From contig JALMQS010000082.1 in assembly GCA_024734495.1 (NCBI GenBank), positions 636,625 to 700,624 of the forward strand: 64,000 nucleotides of DNA, written 5' to 3'. Below, one piece after another: positions 11,307 to 21,779 of this stretch (positions are counted from its first letter, which is position 1; each line of letters starts with the position of its first letter). A program made the translations under genes and the position numbers. The notes beneath the pieces were generated by a model. It was not told the DNA's origin and made no database searches. It worked only from the letters and a program-made list of their open reading frames with translations. Origin of the DNA: Forficula auricularia (Eukaryota > Arthropoda > Insecta > Dermaptera > Forficulidae).

Positions 11307-11729
11307 AGTGTTTTACAACCTGTGGGTCGCGACCCCCTGAGGGGTCGCGAAGCTTCAGTAAAAAAAAAAGTTTAAAAATATATTTTTATTAAGAAAATGT
11401 TAACTAAAGGATATTTGTAGGTTAACACAAATCAACAAAATAAATATGAGTCACATTCATGTTAATGTTTTTCGTTAACTAATTTCTCCCATTGTGGATC
11501 CGTATACATAATTATATATTTTTTTTTTATTAATTTATATCAGGATTTATAAAAATAAATAATAAATCAATAATTTTTTACTGTTTTTATGTGTTTTTTA
11601 CTATAAAATTTTTTTTTTTAATTGTACACAATGTCACGAGCCGGGCCTCTCAATCAGCGGGGGGGTAGGGGGTCGCGAAATTTTTTTTCATACTAAGGGG
11701 GTCGCGTCATGAAAAAGGTTGAAAAACAA
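11307..11729. mobile_element. hAT-like MITE with GGTCGCGACC ends
   Basis: Left end AGTGTTTTACAACCTGTGGG followed by GTCGCGACCCCC. The right end carries GGGGGTCGCG and AAAAAGGTTGAAAAACA, its approximate inverse. The target duplication is unclear. The interior is AT-rich and non-coding. Confidence 0.6.
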
Positions 11730-11892
11730 TGATATAGAGCAGGGGTGTCCAACCTTTTAGCTTCCCTGGGCCACATTGGAAGAATATGAGCTGTTTTGGG
11801 CCACACATAAAATACACTAACGCTAATAATAGCTGATGAACAAAAAAACGTAGAATATGTACTTAATATATTACATAAGAAATTAAGCTTTG

Positions 11893-12084
11893 AAGGAGAC
11901 AATAAAAGAGTGTGTTAATTTCTGTGAATCCATTGTAATAGACTGATGAAGAGGGCAAAGCCCTCGAAACTATAATCTCGTTATAAATAAATAAAATTTC
12001 TAATTCCAGCAGAAGACACACTCTTTTATTGTCTCCTTCAATATATAAAAATTCTGCTACTCTCGGCACAAAAACTTTCAATTT
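11893..12084 (+). mobile_element. 192-bp hammerhead-bearing retroposon
   Basis: Flanked by the perfect 13-bp duplication AAATTAAGCTTTG at 11880-11892 and 12085-12097. Left sequence GGAGACAATAAAAGAGTGTG recurs inverted as CACACTCTTTTATTGTCTCC on the right, so the ribozyme-like motif lies in the loop of a palindrome. A sister copy with its own duplication is at 56586-56805. It has no protein-coding capacity. Penelope-like or retrozyme-like origin is inferred. Confidence 0.75.
11943..11978 (+). ncRNA. Hammerhead-ribozyme-like motif
   Basis: CTGATGA (11943-11949), spacer A, stem GAGGGC-AAA-GCCCTC (11951-11965, six perfect pairs), GAAAC (11966-11970), then TATAATC. The flanks GTAAT-A-GA and TC-GTTAT can form stem I with one bulged A. 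The canonical hammerhead has no spacer base before stem II, so this is a variant or a diverged copy. Confidence 0.6.
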
Positions 12085-12532
12085 AAATTAAGCTTTGTTA
12101 CTTTATACATTTTTTATTAGAAAAGTAAGAGGCAAATCAGCAATATAAAATTATAGTGAAAAGCTTGTCATGGTTTTTGGATATTTGGCTCAAAGGAATT
12201 CTCAGAGAATTCTCGAAATGCCCACCAAATATTTTAAATCTAGATTCATTCTTTGTGTGCTTCATACTTGAAAATAGATGCTTGAATAAATAAAATTATT
12301 TAAGAATCACTTTATGAATATCTCATTGCAAAATAACGTTTTAAATTCAAAAATTCATTACTCATAAATTAATAGCAAGTTAAAAATATTGTATTTTTAG
12401 TAATATCACTGGGATTTTTAGTCTCAATCTCATAAAGTTTGTAAGTTTGTGATTTTTTGTCGGGCCACACTGATAGCCATCTTGGACCGCATGCGGCCCG
12501 GGGGCCGCGGGTTGGACAAACCTGATATAGAG

Positions 12533-13449
12533 TACCTATACATATAAAATAACAAGATGACAGCCCCTTCTTAGCCCCCTTTCCCTCCCCCCATCATCAT
12601 CCTATCTGAAAATCTTTTCATTGTGTGAATAAACAGTGAAAGCTTGATGAAACGTCAAAAATGTTTCTGAAAGAACACAGTCACTGTAAACATAATGATA
12701 TTTATTCAATTAAATTAAATAAAAATGTAACGCATTGAATTCTGACCTAGATTTCTGATTTAAAAATAAAATAACTTTCTCTTAACCTCAAAATTTAAGC
12801 ATTAAAGTCTCCTATAATGAATTATATTATTTTATAAATAAACAAAAAAATAAGTCTTATAGATTATATATATATTCACCTTTCAAAATATTGAAAATTG
12901 GGTGCTTTTGGTGTTAAAGCTGACGAAGAGTCACTCTGTATGAGTATTATAAAACTTATAAGAACAACCTAGAAAAAACAAAAAAATAATAAAATATTAT
13001 TTTTAAATCTACTCACTCAATATTTAAAAATAATAATAAGTAAATTTACAAAAAATAAAGAAAATGTTTTATTCATTATTATTTTACACTCTTTTATGTG
13101 CTATCGGCTAAAGAATGCAACGATTACTAAACAGACAGAAAGAATCATTGTGGAAAGTTGTACCTACGGGTCTTTGCGTCAGGTAAAAGCAGAGAAAGTA
13201 TTTTTCAACAGGTGGGGGATCGGTAGCAAAGGCGCGCGAGGGGGGGAATGAGGAGTACTTAACGGAGAACTTTTCCTTTCAATATGAACATTTTTTCATA
13301 TCATCATCTTTTTATAAAACGTTTAACTGATTATCTAAGAGGCGTTTTGACGATGATTTTTTATGTTTATTTCTTGTTAGAAAAATTAAAATACAAAAAT
13401 ATACCAAAAACTATAAAAAATTGATATGTGTATTAATATTATATGAAAA
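12533..13449. other. No recognisable gene
   Basis: AT-rich with a short G-rich patch near 13210-13250. No coding or repeat assignment. Confidence 0.4.
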
Positions 13450-13457
13450 ATGTCCAT

Positions 13458-14101
13458 TAGGGTGGTCCTTATTTTGGGTATTTTCGCATTTTTACGCTGA
13501 CAAGGGCTCATATGGTTCGAAATAAATAAAAAAAAATATCCCTCAATTTTCAAGTCTCTATCTCAATTATAACCTGAGCCCCCAACGATCTAAGTTCCCA
13601 ATCTATAACATGGGGTTTTTGGCATTGAACGATCAATTTTTTATTCTGGGCAAAGTAATGGTTCAAAAAATTTGAAACTCTGTAGACTTTATCCTTATAA
13701 TAGTAGGTATTTATTAGAATTATCACAGATTTTTAGCTATTATAATTTTGGAGTTACAGCTAGATAAAATACTGGTATATCTTAGTGTTACTAAGTTATA
13801 GACTGCAAAATTATAATAGTTAAAAATCTGTAAAAATTTAGAGGGATAGCTACTATTATAAGGATAAAGTCTACAGAGTTTCAAATTTTTTGAACCATTA
13901 ATTTGGCCGGAATAAAAAATTGATCGTTCAATGCCAAAAACCTCATGTTATTTAGATGGTGAAACTTACATCGCTGGGGGCTCAGGTTATAATTGAGATA
14001 GAGACTTGAAAATTGGAGGATAATTTTTTTTATTTATTTCGAAACATATGAGCCTTTGTCAGCGTAAAAATTCGAAAATACCCAAAATAAGGACCACCCT
14101 A
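13458..14101. mobile_element. Foldback hAT-like MITE (TAGGGTGGTCC family), copy 2
   Basis: Intact 644-bp copy. Ends TAGGGTGGTCC and GGACCACCCTA with perfect 8-bp duplications ATGTCCAT at 13450-13457 and 14102-14109. The arms are about 300 bp each, so almost the whole element can fold into one hairpin. Copy 1 is at 3578. Confidence 0.9.
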
Positions 14102-14204
14102 ATGTCCATCATATTTTTAAAATTCAAAAAAGAGTCTTAGAAAATTGTATTTCAGTAAAAAATAGAAAATGGGATATTTTGTCTTTTTAATAAGACTTTT
14201 TTCA

Positions 14205-14511
14205 TTGAAAAGATTTTGTTTTGCCGGGAGTAGAAGGGTTGTTGATTCATAAAAAGAAATCAATCATAAAGAGAAATAAAGTAGTTGTCCTCTGCTTGAT
14301 TCAGATATACATACACATATATATATTATATATTTGTTTGAGACTATATTACTAGACTGTTGAAAGGATCTTTTTGCCGAGAGTAGCAGAATTTTTATAA
14401 ATTAAAGGAGACAATAAAAGAGTGTCTTCTAAAAGAAAATTATATTATCAAAAATATATATGTGTTTATGTTTATTTGCATCAAGCAGAGGACAACCTCT
14501 TTGTTTCTCTG
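14205..14511. repeat. Hammerhead-family repeat fragments in both orientations
   Basis: Plus-strand boxes TGTTGATTCATAAA and GTCCTCTGCTTGATTC are followed near 14377 by GCCGAGAGTAGCAGAATTTT and GGAGACAATAAAAGAGTGTC. Then a minus-strand box GCATCAAGCAGAGGACAACC lies at 14479-14498. The CTGANGA core is decayed (CTGTTGAAAGG near 14357). Confidence 0.55.
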
Positions 14512-14815
14512 GTCATTCCATGAAAGGTCAAACCCTAGAGTTACGCCTAGCATTGAAATTTTATCCCTGAATTCTAGTGAGTTTGAATCGGATGATATGT
14601 TTGGGAGGTTTCTGTCGACGTGCCTAGAAATAAGGCAACACTGAGTTTTCACTGAATTGAAGTTAACTAACTTTTGGGATCCCCAGTTTTTAACTCTGTC
14701 TAAGTTTAAATTAATTGAGGAGGCAATGTCTGCACGGTTTTTATGCAATGCAGGGGGGTTATGTAGGGCGCTGTCATCTGAGTAACAATGTACAGGATTG
14801 GAGGGCATCTGGACT
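14512..14815 (-). pseudogene. LINE reverse-transcriptase fragment with YSDD box
   Basis: The minus-strand frame contains HCYSDDSALHNPPAL near the 5' end, then KNWGSQKLVNFNSVKTQCCL and MLGVTLGFDLSWND. It is a related but diverged LINE-A-type RT with YSDD in place of YADD. Only about 100 residues remain. Confidence 0.75.
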
Positions 14816-14827
14816 TAATTGTTTATT

Positions 14828-15685
14828 TTAATATAATTTAGTTACAAATAAACGACGAAATATTAAAATGAAATTACTTTTTGAAGTCGGTGCCAAACAT
14901 ATACATTTTATAAATCGAACTCGACGGATCTTATTTAGTACGTTTGGCGGGTACGCTCGATTATTTAGTTTGTTTGGCACCGACTTTAAAAAGTGATTTC
15001 ATGTTAATATTTCGTCGTTTATTTGTAACTAAATTAGATAATTATTTTATACCTTCTGGTGCATTTTATTTGATTTTTGAGTTCTTATTATTTTCTTTGT
15101 TGCATTTAATTTTTTCGAAGTCGGGTATTTTTTTTATAAAAATTATTATTATTTTTCTCTTTTTAGTGATGTTATTAATAGTGACTTAATATAATACCTT
15201 GCATGCATCTCGTAAGAGAAAGCGTCGGGCGAATGAATCAGAAAATGATAATAAAATTCATAGAAAAATTATCTAGAAACGCTAGCGGGTTTTAAATGAA
15301 TGTTTTAAGATTTTTTTATAAAAGATTTTATTTATTATAACTTCTATTATTTGATCATAAGAATTGGAGATTTACGTTATTTCATCATTGATCATATCAT
15401 CAGAACTTGACCAAATTAATATGGGATCACCCCTAAGGTAACCCCTTTCCAATAAAAAAAGAATCATAGAAATCGGTTCATAAACAAAGAAGTTATGCCT
15501 GAACAAACATAACAAAAAAGGTCCAATACCAATGAAATTTATTTTTTTACCAATCGTAAACTAGACTGAACCCAATGCAAAAAAATCATCAAAATTGGTT
15601 TACAATTTGCGAAGATATCAGGTAACATAGACAAAAAAAAATCAGCCGAATTGAGAACCTCCTCCTTTTTTGAAGTCGGTTAAAA
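14828..15685. mobile_element. ACCGACTTC-bounded element, copy 3
   Basis: Internal palindrome at 14828-15127, then the shared tail. The right end is TTTTTTGAAGTCGGTTAAAA. The left arm is shortened, and the tail carries about 150 bp (15185-15330) not seen in copies 1 and 2. Confidence 0.65.
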
Positions 15686-15689
15686 ATCT

Positions 15690-15940
15690 ACCTTACATAA
15701 TAATATACCTATAAACAAGTTGATTTTGTTTTTATTTAAAAATTATTTATTATCACGTAAGAAAGATGATGATCAAGCATTTAATTTGCGTTTATTATTA
15801 TTACTTTTTTTGTTTAAACATCTTATATATCACGTCTTATCAAAGTCAGAAGGTTAAATGAATATTCATTTTTTTTTTTTTATTATATGAATAAATACTT
15901 AATTTATAATTCGAAAAGGATAATATTATTATATTAATCT
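15690..15940. other. No recognisable gene
   Basis: AT-rich spacer with a T run near 15872. Confidence 0.35.
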
Positions 15941-15951
15941 CACCTGGATAT

Positions 15952-16253
15952 TTATATATCTTGATATCCATTGCCCAGAAGTCGTATCAGGTTCTCTCCA
16001 TAACGTCCATACTTGCGTTGAAAAACCTCGCGATCTTTTAAGCCTTGCTCGTAGCTGATTTCAATTGGAATTTTACGAAACGATTCCGGATAGTGTTGTT
16101 TCACCAATTCCCAATTTACAGTGCGTTGACACTCAATTGTTGACAACGAAATGGCTATTATCAAAATATTGATCTGAAAATGAATAAATAAATAAATATA
16201 TTAAGTAAAAACAAACAAATGAATAAAATATTTGATACAACTTTTATGAACAT
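15952..16253 (-). CDS. Candidate 77-aa secreted protein, unknown family
   Basis: On the minus strand, ATG at 16253-16251 starts MFIK. A 68-nt intron follows, with donor GTTGTA (from 16241) and acceptor TTTTCAG ending at 16174. The second exon, 16173-15952, continues INILIIAISLSTIECQRT in phase 0. Together they give a typical signal peptide (hydrophobic core ILIIAISL) and a mature part of about 57 residues with YESFRK-like and KYGRYGENLIRLLGNGYQDI segments. There is one Cys near the predicted cleavage point. The donor is weak. A strong donor CCAG|GTGAGA lies just after the stop, so the exon may belong to a larger transcript. I recognise no homologue. Confidence 0.4.
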
Positions 16254-17030
16254 TTTCTATTTGTCCCCGGAAGCAAGGTAGAGAGGTCTCTTGGCCGTTT
16301 GACTCCAATGAAGTAAGATAAAGAACTAAGGCTGCATATATATCACCATCTTTTGGTCCTAAAACTTTCCTTTCCCTTGCTTTCATCATTGAATATATAT
16401 ATATAGATATAAAAATATAGTATATACATTATACACCTACGGAGATATTTTTTTTTTGAAAGCTTGTTCATAAAGTGGAATAATACATGACGTTTAATAA
16501 CAATTTCTTTTAATTCTCGCATCTGCTTAATTAATTATATAATTAGACTATTGTTCCGGACTATTAAGGAAATAAACGGAACAGTTAAAGAATATTTTGA
16601 TGTTCCGTATTACGGGTGAAGCATTTCGGAACTAATAAACTGGTCAAGTATCTACTCTTATTAAATTAAATTAATTGTATATATATTTGTTTGTATATAT
16701 ATATATATATTTATATATTTATATATTTGTATCTTTGTTCTATTTTAAAAACGGCTCTACCGATTTTGATGAAAACAACTCTATTAACAAGTTTTGAGGA
16801 TGAGAAAGCGATCTGGCTAGCTCTGGACCTCGACAAATTTCATCTTAATTGATCTTTTCTTAATTAAAGTAATTATTTTTAGATGAAAATCTCAATAAAA
16901 AAGTTTGTTTACATTTTTTTCATTTATCTTTTATTTATTAATTGTTTTTTTTTTAATTTTAAAACCCACTAATAGGTTATAACAAATATTATTATATTAT
17001 ATTAAAATTAGGATTTTTTTTTTGTTTTTA
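16254..17030. other. Flank of the candidate secreted gene; AT-rich
   Basis: Includes a minus-strand open stretch (16389 down to 16254) that could be 5' UTR or an upstream exon, and a TATATATATATA run near 16394-16406. A second TA-rich microsatellite lies at about 16680-16725. No other feature. Confidence 0.35.
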
Positions 17031-17041
17031 ATTAACAGGTG

Positions 17042-17227
17042 GGGGGTCAGATAGGCTAGGCGGTAGCGTGACAGCGAGCTAACCAGGGGACCCGGGTTCG
17101 AATCCGACTCGAGGCATCCAGCTAAAATCTGACCCTGGGGGTAGAGACAAATTTAAAAAATATATAACTAGTATCGTAATTAGGCTTATGGCTAGAAAGG
17201 CCGAAAGCCAAAAAAAAAAAAAAAAAA
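17042..17227 (+). mobile_element. tRNA-derived SINE with perfect 11-bp duplication
   Basis: Flanked by ATTAACAGGTG at 17031-17041 and 17228-17238. A-box-like TAGGCTAGGCGG lies at 17052-17063 and B box GGTTCGAATCC at 17095-17105, the spacing expected of an internal pol III promoter. A short unique body and a 19-base A tail follow. Body length is about 186 bp. Confidence 0.88.
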
Positions 17228-17339
17228 ATTAACAGGTGTCTAAATCATAACATTACAGGTGGATTCATAACAAAACAGGTGTGTTTACAAATAAAGTAGT
17301 TGAAAGCGTTTTTTTATATAACTTGGAAACAAATCTTAT

Positions 17340-17545
17340 TTTTTTTTTTTTTTTTTTAATGCAATCGAATGCAAGAAGGGGGCAGGCACCAGTAAAGATG
17401 TAGCCCCTATGGATCTCGAAAGACCCTTGCATTACCGAAGAGAAGGGAAAGTTGTTTAAGTGAGAGGGTGTAGACGCAGGTGTCTATGCACCCTGGTTTT
17501 GAAGGTTTGAAGATCATAGGTGCATAGGTGAAGATCATAGGTGGG
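17340..17545 (-). mobile_element. LINE-A 3' end, severely 5'-truncated copy
   Basis: Poly(T) at 17340-17359, then the LINE-A 3' UTR (AATGCAATCGAATGCAAGAA) and the last codons of the tail. The far end is followed by a short imperfect tandem of ATCATAGGTG. Confidence 0.8.
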
Positions 17546-17627
17546 ATCATAGGTAATTAATTTTATGTTTTTATTTCAGATCATATACGATTATTATTTT
17601 TATTATTATAACTAGCTATAAATACAA

Positions 17628-18040
17628 CAGCTCGGCAACTTTTTGCTTCAGTTAAAAGTTATATATTAATATTATTTTTAATTTAAAATGCTGATAAAAA
17701 CCACTGGACTTATGCAAAAACTGGGTGCGGGAGTGGGGTTGGGGGGTGCAGGAAGTGTGGTGCAGTGGAGGGCGGGCCAGGTGCGGGGTTGAGGCGGGGT
17801 GGAGGTGGAATTGGGGGTGGATGTTGGGTGCAGTGGGGGGTCCGGAGGGGTCGAAGCGTTGGGTTTTAGGGGGAGGAGGGTTTGGGGGGGGGGGTATCGG
17901 GGGGTCCTTTATATATATACTATATATAGAGTACTATATATATTTGTATGTTTATCAGAATTTTAAATTAAAAATAATATTAATATATAGCTTTTAACTG
18001 AAGTAAAAAGTTACCGTGCATCGCTCGGTGGCTTCAGGTA
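17628..18040. mobile_element. G-rich element with terminal hairpin, copy 1
   Basis: A strongly G-biased stretch (17725-17907) lies between an inverted box (GGCAACTTTTTGCTTCAGTT, 17644-17663) and a plus-strand box AACTGAAGTAAAAAGTTACC, followed by the hairpin-like CCGTGCATCGCTCGG and GGTACTTA. The same order occurs at 41397-41567 (plus) and, inverted, at 63530-63775. This resembles a Helitron 3' end (hairpin then CTRR), but here the tetranucleotide is CTTA. The 90-codon open frame over the G-rich part is probably not a gene. Confidence 0.5.
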
Positions 18041-18045
18041 CTTAT

Positions 18046-18950
18046 GAATTATACTTCAAGTTGCGTTTTTGTTATGTTAATGTAATATTTACAATAATCT
18101 AAATTTTGTTAAGTGTTACCGCTATATTCATCAGCACAAAGGACACATTCTTAAGAGAGGTTTAATTTACGCTCCACTATTTTGTCTAAATAATTTTTTT
18201 CGTTGAAATGAAGAATATAAATGTTAAATTTTCGAGTCCTTATTTAAAATCTAGTCACACGTTAGTGTGTCAGCCAAGTTCGGAAAAACGGGCGACGCAC
18301 CGACCATTTTTATATTTACACGAACCATTTCGAGCTACTTTCGACCCCACCCCCCCCCCCCTCCCCATAAATCAAAAACTATTTGACTTACACACTTGAA
18401 ATTTTGCAGGCCTAATAAGCTCCATTAAAACACCTAGAATCCCAAATTCCATGAATAAATCTATTATAGTTCTTGAGTTATTAAGGTTTGAAAAGCGCCA
18501 TTTTTGCACTCACTGACTGACTCATATATTAAAAACCTAAAGAACTTCCGCTGATCCTAGAATGCTGAAATTTGGCTACAATTAAAGGGAAAATCGAAAA
18601 AGTGAAACTTTCCCTTTTTCAAGACCTAAAATGAAGGGGTGAAATTTATTATAGGCTTAGTTAATATATAGTGAAAATACAATCAAGATAGAATGCTGAA
18701 AATTGGCATACCTACTGGTAAAGCTTCGCACATTAATAAAGGAGAAAATTGAAAAACCCAAACTTTCCCTTCTTCGGGGCCCGAAATGAAGGGGTGAAAT
18801 TTATGAAAAATCTCCGGATTTTTAACAGATATTTAATGAGAAAAATTTAATCATTATTAATATAAATGTTTAAATTTAATTATTTAGATAAATTAATATC
18901 TTAAGTTTCCGATATTTGATTCAATCGCGAATCGAATGCAGGTGATTTTT
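18046..18950. other. Unassigned moderately repetitive sequence
   Basis: Two segments (18535-18660 and 18690-18800) share the words AGAATGCTGAAA, AACTTTCCCTT and GAAGGGGTGAAATTTAT, so a diverged tandem of roughly 140 bp is present. No gene. Confidence 0.4.
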
Positions 18951-18979
18951 GTCAGATATTAAGTGAAAATAATATCCGA

Positions 18980-19250
18980 ATTTATATATTTCTGTGTTGA
19001 AATAATGATCCATATCAGTGTTTGGTATAAAGCGTCATGCGGGCTAATCACGAAATGATGCTGGATCATAGCTAAATGGATCACATCTTTTTCATTCTCT
19101 CTTGGTCCAGACTTAAGATTCAGCAGACTCGAATAGCCTTAATCAGCAGTAGTCTCGCGATATATATATCTTGATTAAAAGAGCGATCAAAAACAATTCT
19201 CTTTAATATGTTTTATATTCTTTGATATATTAACTAGAAAATTATTTATA
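18980..19250. repeat. Degraded copy of the TTAAGTCTGGAC palindrome family
   Basis: Shares TCTTGGTCCAGACTTAAG, GTCTCGCGATATATATAT and CTTTGATATATTAA with the near-perfect palindrome at 40885-41165. Confidence 0.6.
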
Positions 19251-19289
19251 ATTAATATCTTGTAAAATATAATTTTTTGGATGTTTACT

Positions 19290-19920
19290 ATATTCTCATG
19301 AGGGCTTTTTTATAGACCTAAACGCCATGGTTTCCCTCATTTTTTTTTTATCAAAATTGTTTAAGCCAGGGGTTCCCAAACTTTTCCGAGACGCGGCGCC
19401 TTTTTTCAATTAAAATTTTTCCATGGCGCCCTATTAATATTGTTTATTTTGGCCGCGCAGGAGGGGGCCTCCTCTTACAACAAATTAGAATTATTTACAA
19501 TATTGGGTCTATGGTTCTCTCTCTCTTCCTCTTTATTTACAGTTGTAACAAAAAAATTAAAAATACAAAATAAAAAAATACAAAATATGTACAGAAAAAA
19601 ATAAATAAATAAAAATATGTACAGATGTTAAGTAAAAGCATGTCTAGTCGTTAGTAAGAGATAAAAATAAAAAAATTTTAGCCTCTCACTTTATTTTTTG
19701 TCTAGTTAGGCCAAATTAATGTCATGCTTCAATTAATTATCAAGCTTCGCGGCACACCTGTGAAGAGGCCGCGGCTCCTCGGGGCGCTGCGGCGCACAGT
19801 TTGGGAACCTCTGGTTTAAGCCTTTTTGAGATATTTCGAAAAACGAAGCAATAAAAAACACTTTTTACATGCACGATTACAATATTTGACCATACCCTAT
19901 TCCCTATTATGGTAAAGGCT
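19290..19920 (-). repeat. Repeat family R1 fragment interrupted by a hAT MITE
   Basis: The outer parts match R1 at 52210-52380: GGGCTTTTTTATAGACC before the MITE, and TTTTTGAGATATTTCGAAAA and GCACGATTACAATATTTGAC after it. Confidence 0.65.
19367..19813. mobile_element. hAT MITE with perfect 8-bp duplication (447 bp)
   Basis: Ends CAGGGGTTCCCAAACTTTT and AGTTTGGGAACCTCTG, flanked by GTTTAAGC at 19359-19366 and 19814-19821. It is GC-richer at both termini, with GCGGCGCC-type words. It has no coding capacity. Confidence 0.9.
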
Positions 19921-20101
19921 TGCGCACAACATTTTAAAGTGAATTAAATAATTTAAGATTTATAATTCTCTGACAAACACTATAAATGAATTCCTTTTGG
20001 CATATAAAGTAATAATAGTATAATTGATAAAAGATAGTATAATTCATTCGTCTAACGAAAGATTTTGTTTGTTTTTGTTGTGAAAGAAAATTAAATTATA
20101 T

Positions 20102-20106
<5 letters not shown>

Positions 20107-20150
<44 letters not shown>
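20107..20150. repeat. (TA)n microsatellite
   Basis: An uninterrupted TA run of about 22 repeats. Confidence 0.9.
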
Positions 20151-20153
<3 letters not shown>

Positions 20154-20437
20154 TGAAATATTTGAGTAGTATTTTTTGAATTTTTATAAATTTTTAAATC
20201 CAAGTGTTGTAACGACACCGGAAGAGGGGGGGAGTACTAGCGATTTTGTATATTATAGGTATAGTTTTGTGACAAAAATATCTTATGAAACTCATTATAA
20301 TTTTATTATATTATTAGTAATATTTACCTGTATATAAATTTTAGAAAATGGAGTCATTAGAGTTTGCTTATAGTCCAAGAGCCCATGACCCATTTTTCAT
20401 GAAGTATTTGATTCAAGTAGATATTTCACCTAGAGGT

Positions 20438-21712
20438 TGCAGTGGTTATTGTGATAATGGATGTTTGTTTTTGAAAATGGATATGAGGCTTGGATGTGGG
20501 GTGACGTGGGCTTGCTCTTATAGCAAGGGGTTTCCTTATATACTAATTTCCTTAAGGGTGGTGGGTGTACTCAGGGTAGTCGCTCCCTCAATGCTTATAA
20601 CCTGAAATGATTGAATTTAGTATAAGCTACTTTACTGATTCTAAATTATAAAATGAATTTAAATAAAAAATGCAAATAAAACAACAAGGATGGATTTGTG
20701 GGTTTTCAACAATAATAAAGTTTTTTTTAGAGAATTATTAAATTTAAATATGTGAATTTATTTTTTCGGTTTATCAATAATTGAAGTGAACAGTTTAAAT
20801 GGGTTGTTTAAGAATTTATATGTGGCGATATTACATTCCTCGTGGACCAAAGGTATGGGATTATTCTTCTTTCCTTCGCCTGGACTCCGATTTTACTTCA
20901 GGCACCAATCTTGGGATTTTTAGGTGAGCCTGAATGGAATTCTCGGCGGCCGGCAGGTTCGGTATGATGAAGTTCCTTTTATCCCGTTTGCTTGGAGTGA
21001 TATTTCAGGAGGCTCAAATGTGATGATTTTAGTGAGCTCTGTGTAATATAGAATGTAGTATGGATGCCTCTCTCTCTAAAGATTAAGTTAGAGAGTTTAG
21101 TGTAGGAACGCCGTAATATGAATGTTTGTCGTTGAATGCCAAGTATAGAAGGCTATGATATGAATTCAGTTGAGAAAGATGTAGTGTATAGAATGTCTAG
21201 AGTAGAATGCTAATAATCTGACTCTCTAGTGTAGGAATCCTATAGGTATTATGAATCTTTAGTATAGGAATGTTAAGTATAGAAATGTCTCGCATAGAAT
21301 GTTTTGCGTTGTGTCTTCGTCACAAAATTCTTATTTCCCCCATCCTTCGGCCCAATTTCAAGTATTGATTTCTTTTTTTAAATTAAAATTAGAAATGGTC
21401 ATTAGTTTTCCACTGAAATTTAAAAGGATTTATTAGATAATTCTCTAAGACTCATTTAAAACATATATCATTCTCTCAATTTCTATTTAAATTCAAATTT
21501 GAAGTTATTTTTAATATGAAATTTGCAAAATAATTTATATATATAGACTAACCTAGTTTAAAAGAATTTATTATCAAATTATTTAATTAATAATTTATAT
21601 TTAAATAAAAATTTTATAAAAACTAAAAATGAATAAAATATTATTTCTACCCTTATATACTAATTTGTCCCTTTGCAATTTCATTATTGGATATACCGGT
21701 GGGTATATTGTA
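20438..21712. mobile_element. 1275-bp insertion, possible solo LTR
   Basis: Bounded by AGGT on both sides (20434-20437, 21713-21716) inside the foldback element. Begins TGCAGTGG and ends ATTGTA, so it lacks the textbook TG...CA. At 21040-21310 it has degenerate tandem words such as TAGTGTAGGAATC, TAGTATAGGAATG and AAGTATAGAAATG. Four-base duplications fit several LTR and DNA elements, so the class is uncertain. Confidence 0.45.
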
Positions 21713-21779
21713 AGGTATTAATAGCATAGACGAGTAGGGAATCGGCTGTTTGCATGAACTACCTGATGGGTACTGCTAC

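Larger units (their letters stand above)
11740..12524. mobile_element. hAT MITE with perfect 8-bp duplication
   Basis: Ends CAGGGGTGTCCAACC and GGTTGGACAAACCTG, flanked by ATATAGAG at 11732-11739 and 12525-12532. The eight-base duplication and CAGGG terminus fit the hAT superfamily. A hammerhead-bearing retroposon sits inside it (11893-12084). Confidence 0.85.

Noticed and set aside
12632..12660. Hammerhead-like site at GCTTGATGAAACGTC
   Set aside because: There is no room for stem II between the core-like word and GAAAC.
17725..17997. Gly/Trp-rich 90-codon frame
   Set aside because: It is the translation of a G-rich tract shared with two other non-coding copies that do not keep the frame.
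20348..20605. 85-codon frame starting MESLEFAYSPRAHDPF
   Set aside because: It crosses the boundary between the foldback element and the insertion at 20438, so it is a chance fusion.
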